DNA from: Rhodoplanes sp. Z2-YC6860
GTDB lineage: Bacteria; Pseudomonadota; Alphaproteobacteria; Rhizobiales; Xanthobacteraceae
Assembly: GCF_001579845.1 (NCBI RefSeq)
Contig: NZ_CP007440.1
Location: forward strand, 3,308,029-3,372,028
DNA: 64,000 nt
Reading direction: 5' to 3'
In this document: positions 41,243 to 48,950 of the stretch, piece by piece
Numbering within the stretch: the stretch's first letter is position 1
Layout of the letters: every line of letters starts with the position of its first letter
The notes under the pieces: generated by a model
Seen by the model: only the letters and a program-made list of their open reading frames with translations
Told to the model about the DNA's origin: nothing
Database searches by the model: none
Position numbers and translations under genes: made by a program

Positions 41243-42496
41243 ATGCGCAATCTCGCCATCGATGCCGAGCGGCTATGGGGCGAGATCATGGAGACCGCTG
41301 CCATCGGCGGCACGGCGAAGGGCGGCATCTGCCGCCTGACGCTGACCGACCTCGACCGCCAGGTGCGCGACTGGTTCAAGGCACGCGCCGAACAACTCGG
41401 CTGCACCATGACGGTCGATGACATGGGCGCAATGTTCGCCCGCCGCGCCGGCACCGCCGACGTGCCGCCGATCGCCATCGGCAGCCATCTCGACACGCAG
41501 CCGACAGGCGGCAAGTTCGATGGCGTGCTGGGCGTGCTCTCCGCGCTGGAAGCGTTGCGGACTCTGGTCGAGGCCGGTTACGAGACCTATGCGCCGATCG
41601 AGGTGGTGAACTGGACCAATGAGGAAGGCTCGCGTTTCGCGCCTGCCATGGTCGCCTCGGGCGTTTTTTCCAAGGCGCTCGCAAAGGACTTTGCGCAGTC
41701 GCAGAAGGACCGCGACGGCGTGACCTTTGCCGAGGCGCTCGACGCGATCGGCTATCGCGGAGCTGAATCCTGCGGCGAGCATGCGCTGTCGGCGTTCTTC
41801 GAGTTGCACATCGAGCAGGGTCCGCTCCTCGAAGCGGAGGGCAAAGACATCGGCATCGTCACCGGCGTGCAGGCGATGCGCTGGTACGAGGTGATACTCG
41901 CCGGTCAGGATGCCCACACCGGCGCGACGCCGATGCATCTGCGGAAGAATGCGCTCGTTGGCGCCGCGCGGATGATCGAAGCGGTGGACCGCATCGGCCA
42001 AAAGTATGCGCCCGGCGTTGCAACCGTGGGGCTGATCGAGAACCGGCCGAATTCGCGCAACGTCGTTCCAGGCGATGTGTTCTTCACCGTCGACCTGCGG
42101 CATCCCGACGATGACGCCGTCCAGGAGATGCAGGAGGAGTTCTACGACCATCTCCAGATCATCAGCGATGATCTCGGTCTTGATTGCGAGGGCAAGACGA
42201 TCTGGGAGCAGCCGGTGGTCAGGTTCGATCCCGACTGTGTCGCTGCAGTCCGAAGTGCCGCCGAGCTTTCCGGATACAGCGCGCGCGAGATCGTCTCTGG
42301 CGCGGGGCACGATGCGGCCTACGTCTCACGCGTCGCACCGTCGGCGATGATCTTCGTGCCGTGCCGCGACGGCATCAGCCACAACGAGGCCGAGTTCTCG
42401 TCCAAGGAGCAGTGCGCCAAGGGCGCGCAGGTGCTGCTGCAGGCCGTGCTCGATTACGATCGCAAGCTTGCCGAGCGGAGCTTGAAAACGGGTTGA
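41243..42496 (+). CDS. zinc-dependent N-carbamoyl amino-acid hydrolase / beta-ureidopropionase family (AmaB/HyuC)
   Basis: A 417-residue M20-like amidohydrolase. Metal residues lie in IGSHLDTQPTGGKFDG (His and Asp), WTNEEGSRFAP (catalytic and metal Glu), FELHIEQGP (His) and GISHNEAEFSS (His). The central QDAHTGATPMHLRKN region supplies the carboxylate-binding residues across the dimer. Such enzymes cleave N-carbamoyl-L-amino acids or N-carbamoyl-beta-alanine; related allantoate amidohydrolases are very close, so allantoate is an alternative, with a ureide enzyme at 23557. It is probably co-transcribed with the flavin oxidoreductase. Confidence 0.85.
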   Translation: MRNLAIDAERLWGEIMETAAIGGTAKGGICRLTLTDLDRQVRDWFKARAEQLGCTMTVDDMGAMFARRAGTADVPPIAIGSHLDTQPTGGKFDGVLGVLSALEALRTLVEAGYETYAPIEVVNWTNEEGSRFAPAMVASGVFSKALAKDFAQSQKDRDGVTFAEALDAIGYRGAESCGEHALSAFFELHIEQGPLLEAEGKDIGIVTGVQAMRWYEVILAGQDAHTGATPMHLRKNALVGAARMIEAVDRIGQKYAPGVATVGLIENRPNSRNVVPGDVFFTVDLRHPDDDAVQEMQEEFYDHLQIISDDLGLDCEGKTIWEQPVVRFDPDCVAAVRSAAELSGYSAREIVSGAGHDAAYVSRVAPSAMIFVPCRDGISHNEAEFSSKEQCAKGAQVLLQAVLDYDRKLAERSLKTG

Positions 42497-42506
42497 TGCC
42501 AGCGGC

Positions 42507-43523
42507 TCAGGCGGCAAGGCCGGGTTCGCGCCCGTGATGCGGGCAGAGCTGCACTTCGACGGTGATGTGCGACAGGCTTGGCAACCCGTGCAGTCTCTCC
42601 TTGTAGTGCCGCGGCTCCCCCGGCTCGTCGCTGACGATCGTGACCACCACAGCCGTGTGGCCGGGACCCAGTCGCCAGAGATGCAGATCAGCGACGCGGT
42701 CGTCGCCGATCTCGAGCTTTTCGCGAATTTTCTGGGCGAGGCCCGGATCGGGCACAGCGTCGGTCAGCACCGCGCCTGAGGCGCGCATCAGATTGATCGA
42801 CCATTGTCCAACCAGGATCGCGCCAGCGACTCCCATGATCGGATCGAGCCAGTTCAGCCCGTAGTAGCGGCCGGCGAGCAGCGCCGCGATCGCCAGCACG
42901 GACGTCGCCGCGTCGGCGAGCACGTGGAAATAGGCCGAGCTCAGATTGTGGTCGCGATGCAGATCGCCGTGATGATGATCGTGGTCATGGTCGTGATCAT
43001 CGTGCTCGTCATGATCGTGGTCATGATCATGCGCGTGGCCGTGGCCATGCGAGTGGCCATGATCGTGATCGCCGCCGAGCAGCCAGGCGCTTGCGATATT
43101 GACCAGAAGACCGACCACGGCGATCGGAATCGCCTCGTCGAATCTGATCGCGACCGGGCTGTAGAGCCGCATCAGCGACTCATAGCCGACCGCCAGCGCG
43201 ACGACGCCGAGGATCACGGCGCTGCCGAAGCTTGCGAGATCGCCGATCTTGCCGGTGCCGAAGCTGAAGCCCGGATCGCGAGCGTGGCGCCGCGCGTAGA
43301 GATAGGCCAGCGCCGCAATGGTCAGCGCGCCGGCGTGCGTCATCATATGCAGGCCGTCGGCGAGCAGCGCCATCGAGCCGAAGGCGACGCCCGCGACGAT
43401 CTCCACCACCATCATTCCGGCGGTGAGCGCCACCACGAACCAGGTGCGGCGCTCGTTGCGGGCGTGATCGCGACCCAGATAGACGTGATCGTGGGTCCAG
43501 CGCTCCATCGAGTGTGAGTGCAT
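42507..43523 (-). CDS. dmeF: cation diffusion facilitator with His-rich loop (DmeF-like)
   Basis: A 338-residue inner-membrane exporter with six membrane helices. ATG 43523 begins the real protein (MHSHSMERWTHDHVYLG), already His-rich. Helix 2 contains LADGLHMMTHAG, in which the second metal residue of the usual HxxxD pair is His, as in DmeF, and helix 5 contains HVLADAATS. Between helices 4 and 5 is a long loop, about residues 149-192, made almost only of His and Asp. DmeF exports Co, Ni and other divalent ions using the proton gradient. The C-terminal domain has the metal-binding VEVQLCPHH. No dmeR-type regulator gene is adjacent. Confidence 0.85.
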   Translation of the reverse strand: MHSHSMERWTHDHVYLGRDHARNERRTWFVVALTAGMMVVEIVAGVAFGSMALLADGLHMMTHAGALTIAALAYLYARRHARDPGFSFGTGKIGDLASFGSAVILGVVALAVGYESLMRLYSPVAIRFDEAIPIAVVGLLVNIASAWLLGGDHDHGHSHGHGHAHDHDHDHDEHDDHDHDHDHHHGDLHRDHNLSSAYFHVLADAATSVLAIAALLAGRYYGLNWLDPIMGVAGAILVGQWSINLMRASGAVLTDAVPDPGLAQKIREKLEIGDDRVADLHLWRLGPGHTAVVVTIVSDEPGEPRHYKERLHGLPSLSHITVEVQLCPHHGREPGLAA

Positions 43524-43545
43524 TGTCGTGATCCGTGTTGGGCGC

Positions 43546-44355
43546 CTATCGTGCGCCTTGCGTTGCGGCCGTCGCGGTGGTCTGCGGCCAGCCGATCCGG
43601 CCGAACGCTGGAAGCTTGATACCTGGATCGCGCAAATCGAGACCCGCGACAAGGCCGAGTACGTTGAGTTCCACGCCTTCCACCCAGCCAATCTTGATGC
43701 CCAGAAGGCCCCACAGGCTCGCCTCGATGCCGGTCCGGCTGCCGGTCAAGCCGGCGTAAGGCCATGGCCGAAAGTCGCGCCCGATGGCGTTGGACGGCAA
43801 CTGCGCCTCGGCCTCCGGGATGGTGCGCAGGATCGTGGCAATGAAGGTGTTGCTGTTGGGCCCCGGCCAGATACGGTAGTCGCCTTCGTGGGAATACTGA
43901 TAGCCCCGGATCGCGGCGTCGACGCGCGGGATCAGCGCCTTCGCGCGGGGGCCGGAGATGTCAACCACCACCTGGCCGTATTCGCCGAACCACAGGTCCG
44001 GAGGCCACCAGTTCAGCCGCACGGGGCTGCCCCAACCGGCGACGTCATAGCGCCGCCAGGCGCGTTCGTTTTCACCCTTGACCACGACCCAGCTGTGGAC
44101 CGCAACCACGCCCTTCCAGCCGCGGGTGCGGCCCGACATCACGAGGATCCGTGCGTCCGGGTGCTGCGCAGCCGGCGGCAGATGGCTCATCACCGTGCGG
44201 TCCCAATCGCTCCAACGGGTGGGCCCGCCGCGGTAAGCCAACACACCGGCGCCGACAAAGACGGGAAGTAGAAATATGATGAGGAAGGAGAGCATGAAGC
44301 GCTTGCGGCGGCGCCTCGGGGGCGGGGCTGCCGGTGAAGTGGCGTCCGTGGTCAT
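43546..44355 (-). CDS. DUF3750 protein, membrane-anchored
   Basis: A 269-residue protein from the ATG at 44355. A basic N terminus (PPPRRRRKRF) precedes one membrane helix (MLSFLIIFLLPVFVGAGVLAY). The rest lies in the periplasm and contains the DUF3750 pattern: AVHSWVVVKGENERAWRRYDVAGWG, NWWPPDLWFGEY, HEGDYRIWPGPNSNTFIATI and PSNAIGRDFRPWP. The Tyr/Trp/Pro-rich core with an invariant-looking His-Ser may be enzymatic, but no reaction is known. The gene is divergent from the asparaginase gene, and its stop lies 22 bases before the dmeF start, so the two may be co-transcribed. Confidence 0.8.
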   Translation of the reverse strand: MTTDATSPAAPPPRRRRKRFMLSFLIIFLLPVFVGAGVLAYRGGPTRWSDWDRTVMSHLPPAAQHPDARILVMSGRTRGWKGVVAVHSWVVVKGENERAWRRYDVAGWGSPVRLNWWPPDLWFGEYGQVVVDISGPRAKALIPRVDAAIRGYQYSHEGDYRIWPGPNSNTFIATILRTIPEAEAQLPSNAIGRDFRPWPYAGLTGSRTGIEASLWGLLGIKIGWVEGVELNVLGLVAGLDLRDPGIKLPAFGRIGWPQTTATAATQGAR

Positions 44356-44420
44356 GAGGATGCCAGTATAGATCGGTTCTCGACGCAATCGTGGCAAGGG
44401 GCGCCTCTGCGGCATTTGGG

Positions 44421-45425
44421 ATGAATAACCCCGTCTTGGTCGAGGTGCTGCGTGGCGAGGCGGTCGAGAGCCGCCACGCTGGCGCGGTGGTGGCCGTCGA
44501 TGCCGACGGCCGCAAGGTGCTCGCGCTGGGCGACGTCAAGCGCCGGGTATTTCCACGTTCCGCGATCAAGGCCATTCAGGCCCTGCCGTTGGTCGAGAGC
44601 GGCGCCGCCGACCGTTACGGCTTCGGTCCCGAGGAGTTGGCGCTGGCCTGCGCGTCGCATAGCGGCGAGCCTGGCCATGTGGCGGTGGTCGAGCGGATGC
44701 TGGCACGGCTTTCCCTCGATGAGGGCGCGCTGAAATGCGGCGTGCATTGGCCGATCCACCAGGCCTCGGCACAGGCTTTGGCGCATGCCGGCGGCATGGC
44801 CAGAGCGGTTCACAACAACTGTTCAGGAAAGCATGCGGGCTTTCTTTGCCTGGCCTGCTCGATCGACGCCGATCCCACACGTTATGTGCAGCCGTCGCAT
44901 CCGGTGCAGCGGCTGGTGCGGGATACACTGGAGGTCTTGAGCGGTGCATCCCTGCCGCCAGAGGTCTGCGCGGTCGACGGCTGCTCGGTGCCAACCTGGG
45001 CGTTGCCGCTCGACGCGCTGGCGCTGACCTTCGCCCGTTTCGCAACCGGCGCACGGATGCTTCCGGAGCGGGCGCACGCCGCGGCGCGGCTGCGCGAGGC
45101 TTGCACCACCTGGCCTTGGCACGTCGCCGGCACGGGACGTTTTTGCACCGACGTGATGACGCTGTTCGGCGCTCGACTGTTTCTCAAGACCGGCGCCGAG
45201 GGCGTCTACTGCGCAGCGTTGCCGGAACTCGGTATCGGAATCGCGGTGAAAAGCGACGACGGCGCCGGACGAGCCGCCGAGGTGATGGTCGCGGCCGCTT
45301 TAGATCGTCTCCTCAACAACGATGTCGACAGCGCTGCCCTTGAACCGTTTGTGCGGCCAATAATCCGCAACTGGAACGGCATCGTGGTCGGCGGCATGCG
45401 GCCGACCGAGGCGTTCAAGCCCTGA
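44421..45425 (+). CDS. Rhizobium-type (ReAV-like) L-asparaginase
   Basis: A 334-residue protein of the PF06089 family, unrelated in sequence to the E. coli-type asparaginases. Signature segments are FPRSAIKAIQALPLVESG (Ser and Lys of the active site), ALACASHSGEPGHV (second Ser) and HNNCSGKHAGFL (Cys and Lys of the zinc site), with another Cys in CAVDGCSVPTW. Rhizobium etli ReAV hydrolyses asparagine to aspartate and ammonia by such a Ser-Lys mechanism. ATG 44421 is taken as the start, since homology begins there (NNPVLVEVLRG). It is divergent from the DUF3750 gene. Confidence 0.85.
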   Translation: MNNPVLVEVLRGEAVESRHAGAVVAVDADGRKVLALGDVKRRVFPRSAIKAIQALPLVESGAADRYGFGPEELALACASHSGEPGHVAVVERMLARLSLDEGALKCGVHWPIHQASAQALAHAGGMARAVHNNCSGKHAGFLCLACSIDADPTRYVQPSHPVQRLVRDTLEVLSGASLPPEVCAVDGCSVPTWALPLDALALTFARFATGARMLPERAHAAARLREACTTWPWHVAGTGRFCTDVMTLFGARLFLKTGAEGVYCAALPELGIGIAVKSDDGAGRAAEVMVAAALDRLLNNDVDSAALEPFVRPIIRNWNGIVVGGMRPTEAFKP

Positions 45426-45579
45426 CCAAACCGAAGGCGTCGCACATCGTGTTTGCCGCATTGCCGCAAACGCGATGTGCGCATAGGCCATTGAATCCGA
45501 ACGCAGATCGAGGTGGGAACGGACAACAGGGTATGTCGTTTTTTTAATGCGGCGGGAGGCGGGAACCAAGGAGGACGTC

Positions 45580-45816
45580 ATGAGCGACTTCCATCACGAT
45601 TCCAACGTTCCACGGAATGGCTTCGACGAACTGGGGGCCTACGAGAAGCGTATTCAATGGGCTGCAGCGGGCGTGCTGTTGTTGCTGTGCGCAGGCATTT
45701 TCGCTCTCGCGCTGCTCTCTGGCGGTGATACGCAAACTGCGATGAATTCGCCGACTGCCGAAACAACCGGGTCGGCCGCAAATCTGACGGCACCGCCCCC
45801 GCAGCTTCGAAAATAG
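45580..45816 (+). CDS. small single-span membrane protein
   Basis: A 78-residue protein from ATG 45580, with AGGAGG eight bases upstream, a strong site. Residues 1-30 are polar with many His and Asp (SDFHHDSNVPRNGFDEL); 31-52 form one membrane helix (WAAAGVLLLLCAGIFALALL); the tail is rich in Thr, Ala and Pro. Small anchored proteins of this kind are frequent in Hyphomicrobiales but no function can be assigned. A strong terminator follows directly. Confidence 0.7.
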   Translation: MSDFHHDSNVPRNGFDELGAYEKRIQWAAAGVLLLLCAGIFALALLSGGDTQTAMNSPTAETTGSAANLTAPPPQLRK

Positions 45817-45833
45817 GATTTTGCAATAAAAAA

Positions 45834-45859
45834 CCCCGGCTTCCGGCCGGGGCTTTTTT
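45834..45859 (+). terminator. Rho-independent terminator
   Basis: CCCCGGC (45834-45840) pairs with GCCGGGG (45846-45852) around a five-base loop, followed by CTTTTTTG; an A-run precedes the stem, so the hairpin can also serve the minus-strand decarboxylase genes. It lies 18 bases after the small membrane-protein gene. Confidence 0.85.
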
Positions 45860-45895
45860 GTCTCGGACGATCGGCGTGCGGATTAGGCGTACGGA

Positions 45896-46465
45896 TTACT
45901 TGGCGCCGAGCGCGTCGCGAAACGCCTCGCGCACGTGAGCGCCATGCAGGCGGCTGTAATCGCGCTGCTGCTCGCCGCTCGACACGATCCTCAGACACGT
46001 GAAGACCGGCCCGGGGTCAGCCAGGATCGCACCGGCCTGCTGCTCAAACACCTTGAGGTCAGAGAACTCGTGAACGTTCTGATGCCCAGCCGAGCGGGCG
46101 ATGCCCGCGAAGCTCACCGCGCCACGGCCCGGGATCGGATGACCGCCATTTGCTTCATAGGTGCCGTTTTCCATGACGAAGTGATAGAGATTCTTGGGAG
46201 CGGCTTCGGCCGACGTGACCAGCGTGCCGAGGTTCATCAGCAGACTGCCGTCGCCGTCGAGCACGATCACGCGGCGGTCCGGGCGGCCGAGTGCGACGCC
46301 GAGCGCATGCGACGATGCGAGCCCCATGGCTCCATGAAACGGATAGTTGAGCGGGCTCGGCCGGATGTCGATCCAGTCGAACGCAGTCGAATAGACCGGC
46401 AGCACGATGTCGGTTTCCGTGACGTGACGGGCGATCGCCTTGAGGCATTCCTTGCGATCCATCAT
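45896..46465 (-). CDS. beta subunit of a two-subunit thiamine-diphosphate decarboxylase (sulfopyruvate/phosphonopyruvate decarboxylase-like)
   Basis: A 189-residue pyrophosphate-binding half of a ThDP enzyme. The GDG...N motif reads GDGSLLMNLGTLVTSAEAAPKN and ends with MENGTYEANGGHP, which binds Mg and diphosphate. The whole protein corresponds to the C-terminal half of phosphonopyruvate decarboxylase or to ComE. The start overlaps the stop of the alpha gene (ATGA). Together the pair should decarboxylate a 2-oxo acid to an aldehyde. Whether the substrate carries a sulfonate, phosphonate or other group cannot be told, since no sulfolactate or phosphonate genes are nearby. Confidence 0.82.
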   Translation of the reverse strand: MMDRKECLKAIARHVTETDIVLPVYSTAFDWIDIRPSPLNYPFHGAMGLASSHALGVALGRPDRRVIVLDGDGSLLMNLGTLVTSAEAAPKNLYHFVMENGTYEANGGHPIPGRGAVSFAGIARSAGHQNVHEFSDLKVFEQQAGAILADPGPVFTCLRIVSSGEQQRDYSRLHGAHVREAFRDALGAK

Positions 46466-47001
46466 GCGGGCCTCTGTCCAATCAGCATCACGGTCGGTTT
46501 GCTATCCTTGTAGGCGGCCTCGATGGCCGGTCGGATCTTCGCCACGTCCGACTGCTGTTCGATGTTGTGATAGCCGATGCCCATGGCATCGAGGATCGGC
46601 TCGACGATCCGCACGCCGTAGCGGTTCGACTGCCGCGGCATCACGCCGACCTCCTTTTCGAGGAGGCCGACCATCATGCAGATCGGAAGTCCATACTCGA
46701 CCGCAACGCCGCGTATCGCATTGATGGAATCCAGGAGTCCGGTCTGTTGGATCAAAAGAAGCCCGCGCTTGCCGGCGAAGGCCAGGCCCGCGCAGATGGC
46801 GACGCCCTCGTCCTCCTTGCAGATGCGGACGAGCCGTGGGCCGGCGCCCCTGGCCAGCGGCCGCAGCAGGCCTTCGCTGGTGGTGATATCGGGCACCGAA
46901 ATCACGAACTCGATGCCGCTTGAGTTGATTTCCTTGATGATGCTTTCGCCGGATAAACCGGTCACGGAGCGGCTTGCCGCCGCATTGGCCGTCGCTGGCA
47001 T
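46462..47001 (-). CDS. alpha subunit of the same thiamine-diphosphate decarboxylase
   Basis: A 179-residue pyrimidine-binding half of a ThDP enzyme. The catalytic Glu that activates the cofactor lies in RICKEDEGVAICAGLAFAGKRGLLL. The early GESIIKEINSSGIEFVISVPD and the later GLLDSINAIRGVAVEYGLPICMMVG fit ComD-like and phosphonopyruvate-decarboxylase N-terminal halves. It is the first gene of the pair. Splitting into two genes is as in methanogen sulfopyruvate decarboxylase, while phosphonopyruvate decarboxylases are usually one chain. The gene is probably preceded by its own promoter in the gap before 47335. Confidence 0.82.
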   Translation of the reverse strand: MPATANAAASRSVTGLSGESIIKEINSSGIEFVISVPDITTSEGLLRPLARGAGPRLVRICKEDEGVAICAGLAFAGKRGLLLIQQTGLLDSINAIRGVAVEYGLPICMMVGLLEKEVGVMPRQSNRYGVRIVEPILDAMGIGYHNIEQQSDVAKIRPAIEAAYKDSKPTVMLIGQRPA

Positions 47002-47334
47002 TCCCTATCCCCTGCAAGTCTTGTCCCAAATGCTAACACGAGACATTTGCCGCAGGCGAGGGGCCTGCCGGGCTGGCATGCAATGCCGACCGCTGAACCG
47101 GCATACGGAGGCCTTGCGAGATAGCAGTCGCAATCCGAACCGGACTTAGCCGAAGGTTAACCAGGTTGCCGAACCGCGCTTCGAGACAAATGGATGTTGG
47201 CATTTTCAGAGCTATGACAATTGCGGTCAAAGGCTTTGCACGCAGCACAACGAGAATCGAAGGAACGTCGGCACCGCACAGACAAAGGCTGCTTCATAAA
47301 GGGACGCGATCGAGAATCCATAGAGCGAGAATTC
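47002..47334. other. 333-base divergent intergenic region
   Basis: The gap separates the minus-strand decarboxylase pair from the plus-strand DUF2336 gene, so it must hold promoters for both. I see no gene, no strong hairpin and no clear promoter boxes. An in-frame extension of the DUF2336 ORF crosses the second half but has no ribosome site. Confidence 0.4.
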
Positions 47335-48435
47335 ATGAGCGAGACGGCAGAAGAAATCTCCGGCGCTTTGACCCAGGTGCTCTGCAATCGCAGCGCCGGC
47401 GAACGCGGCCGCGTGGTGCGGCAGGTGGCCGATCTGTTTCTGACGCAGCACGGCAGCTATTCGGGCGAACAGGTCGATCTGTTCGACAGCGTGATCATGA
47501 AGATGGTCGGCCAGGTCGACGAGGCGGTCCGCGTCTATCTGTCCGAGAGGCTCGCACCGATCGGCAACGCGCCACGCGAGGTGATCATGACCCTTGCGGG
47601 AGACGCGGCGATCGCGGTCGCGGGGCCGGTTCTGACGCAATCGCTGGCGCTCGAAGAGGAGTTTCTCCTCGACAGCGCCCGGATGCGCAGCCAGCAGCAC
47701 CTGATCGCGATCTCGTCACGCAAAATGATCGGGTCGCGCGTCACTGACGTGCTGATCGATCGCGGCGATGATCAGGTGGTGATGGCGTTGGCGCAGAACG
47801 GTGGAGCTGTGCTCTCCGAGCGCGGCTACACCGCGATGGTCGAGCGCGCGCACGACAACCGGCGGCTCGCGTCGGCGGTTTGGAGCCGGCCGGACATTCC
47901 GCGGCCGCATCTCGTAGCGCTGTTCGAGAAAGCCTCCGAAGCCGTGCGCCGCCAACTCGAAGCGGAGGGCGGAGCCAAGGCCGAGGAGGTCGCGGCAGCC
48001 ATCGGTCTGGCGCGCCGACGGCTTAAGGAGGCCTCGCAAGAGAGATCGACGGCCTATGCCGAAGCACGCAAGCAGATCGCAACACTGAAGGAAACCGGCG
48101 GCCTGTCGGAGGCGCACATTCTCTCGTTTGCCCGGCAGGGTCAGTTTGAAGCGGTCGTAACCGCAGTGTCAGAGTTCGGGCAGATTCCGGCAATCGACAC
48201 TGAACGCATGATCCTCGATCCGAACTGTGATCGCCTGTTCGTCGTTGCCAAAGCGATCGGACTGTCCTGGATCTGCGTGCGGCAGATCGTGCTGCTTAAC
48301 GAAGCAGCACCGCGCGCGGGCGAGCATACCGGGCGGCTGCGTGCCAAGTATCAGGCCATCCCTCACGAGGTCGCAGCCAAGGGCCTTCGCTTTCACCAGT
48401 TGCGAGAGCGGGCCCGCCACGGCGCCATGCGCTGA
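47335..48435 (+). CDS. DUF2336 protein
   Basis: A 366-residue, mainly helical protein starting at ATG 47335. The pattern of DUF2336 is visible: RGRVVRQVADLFLTQHGSYSGEQVDLFDSVIMKMV, then repeats with LAGDAAIAVAGPVLTQSLALEEEFLLDSARMRSQQHLIAISSRK and VTDVLIDRGDDQVVMALAQNGGAVLSERGYTAMVERA. The repeats look like HEAT-type helical pairs. The family is restricted to alphaproteobacteria and has no established biochemical role, though some members are linked to cell-cycle or motility signalling. No signal peptide. It is probably a cytosolic adaptor. Confidence 0.8.
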   Translation: MSETAEEISGALTQVLCNRSAGERGRVVRQVADLFLTQHGSYSGEQVDLFDSVIMKMVGQVDEAVRVYLSERLAPIGNAPREVIMTLAGDAAIAVAGPVLTQSLALEEEFLLDSARMRSQQHLIAISSRKMIGSRVTDVLIDRGDDQVVMALAQNGGAVLSERGYTAMVERAHDNRRLASAVWSRPDIPRPHLVALFEKASEAVRRQLEAEGGAKAEEVAAAIGLARRRLKEASQERSTAYAEARKQIATLKETGGLSEAHILSFARQGQFEAVVTAVSEFGQIPAIDTERMILDPNCDRLFVVAKAIGLSWICVRQIVLLNEAAPRAGEHTGRLRAKYQAIPHEVAAKGLRFHQLRERARHGAMR

Positions 48436-48465
48436 GCATGGCACCGTAACGGAGCGGTGTGTCGC

Positions 48466-48792
48466 CTACCGCAGCCCGGCGCGCACGGCTCCTGCCGGGA
48501 TGATGCGGCGCGAGGGCTTGCGCTCCACCACGACGGTGCGCGGCGCCGAGGCCGGGCCGGTGAAGGCTACGGTCTTGATGACATCCCTGCGCGGCGGCGC
48601 GAGCTTGAGCAGCTCGGCGCGGGCCTCCTCACGGGGAACCCCCATCAGCGAGGCCGCGATGTCGGCCTGTTCATCGATGTCGTCGGACAGTCCCTGAGCG
48701 GCGGTGATCGCCTCCTGAAGCGTCGGCGCATCAACGCGTACGCGGCGCGGACCGTACTTGGTTTTCCAGGTTTGCTGGTTGTTTTTGCTCAT
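48466..48792 (-). CDS. small basic protein of unknown function
   Basis: A 108-residue protein from ATG at 48792; the longer frame adds an unlikely Arg-rich leader. It begins SKNNQQTWKTKYGPRRVRVDAPTLQEAITAAQGLSDD and has a helical middle with EQADIAASLMGVPREEARAELLKL. The C-terminal 35 residues are very basic (VVVERKPSRRIIP). The composition suggests a nucleic-acid- or membrane-associated protein, but no domain was recognised. It is convergent with the DUF2336 gene. Confidence 0.6.
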   Translation of the reverse strand: MSKNNQQTWKTKYGPRRVRVDAPTLQEAITAAQGLSDDIDEQADIAASLMGVPREEARAELLKLAPPRRDVIKTVAFTGPASAPRTVVVERKPSRRIIPAGAVRAGLR

Positions 48793-48950
48793 GAATCGTC
48801 GAATTCCCGGTTCAATTCCGGCCGGACAATGCCCTATTTTGTGCATTGCAGCAAGAGTTGCGTTTGCATGGGTGTCCAAGGGGCCCAACAGAGGTGGAAA
48901 ACCGCCCGCGCGAGGCTCGCGCGGGCGTCCGAACCGGCGAGCCCTGGCAG

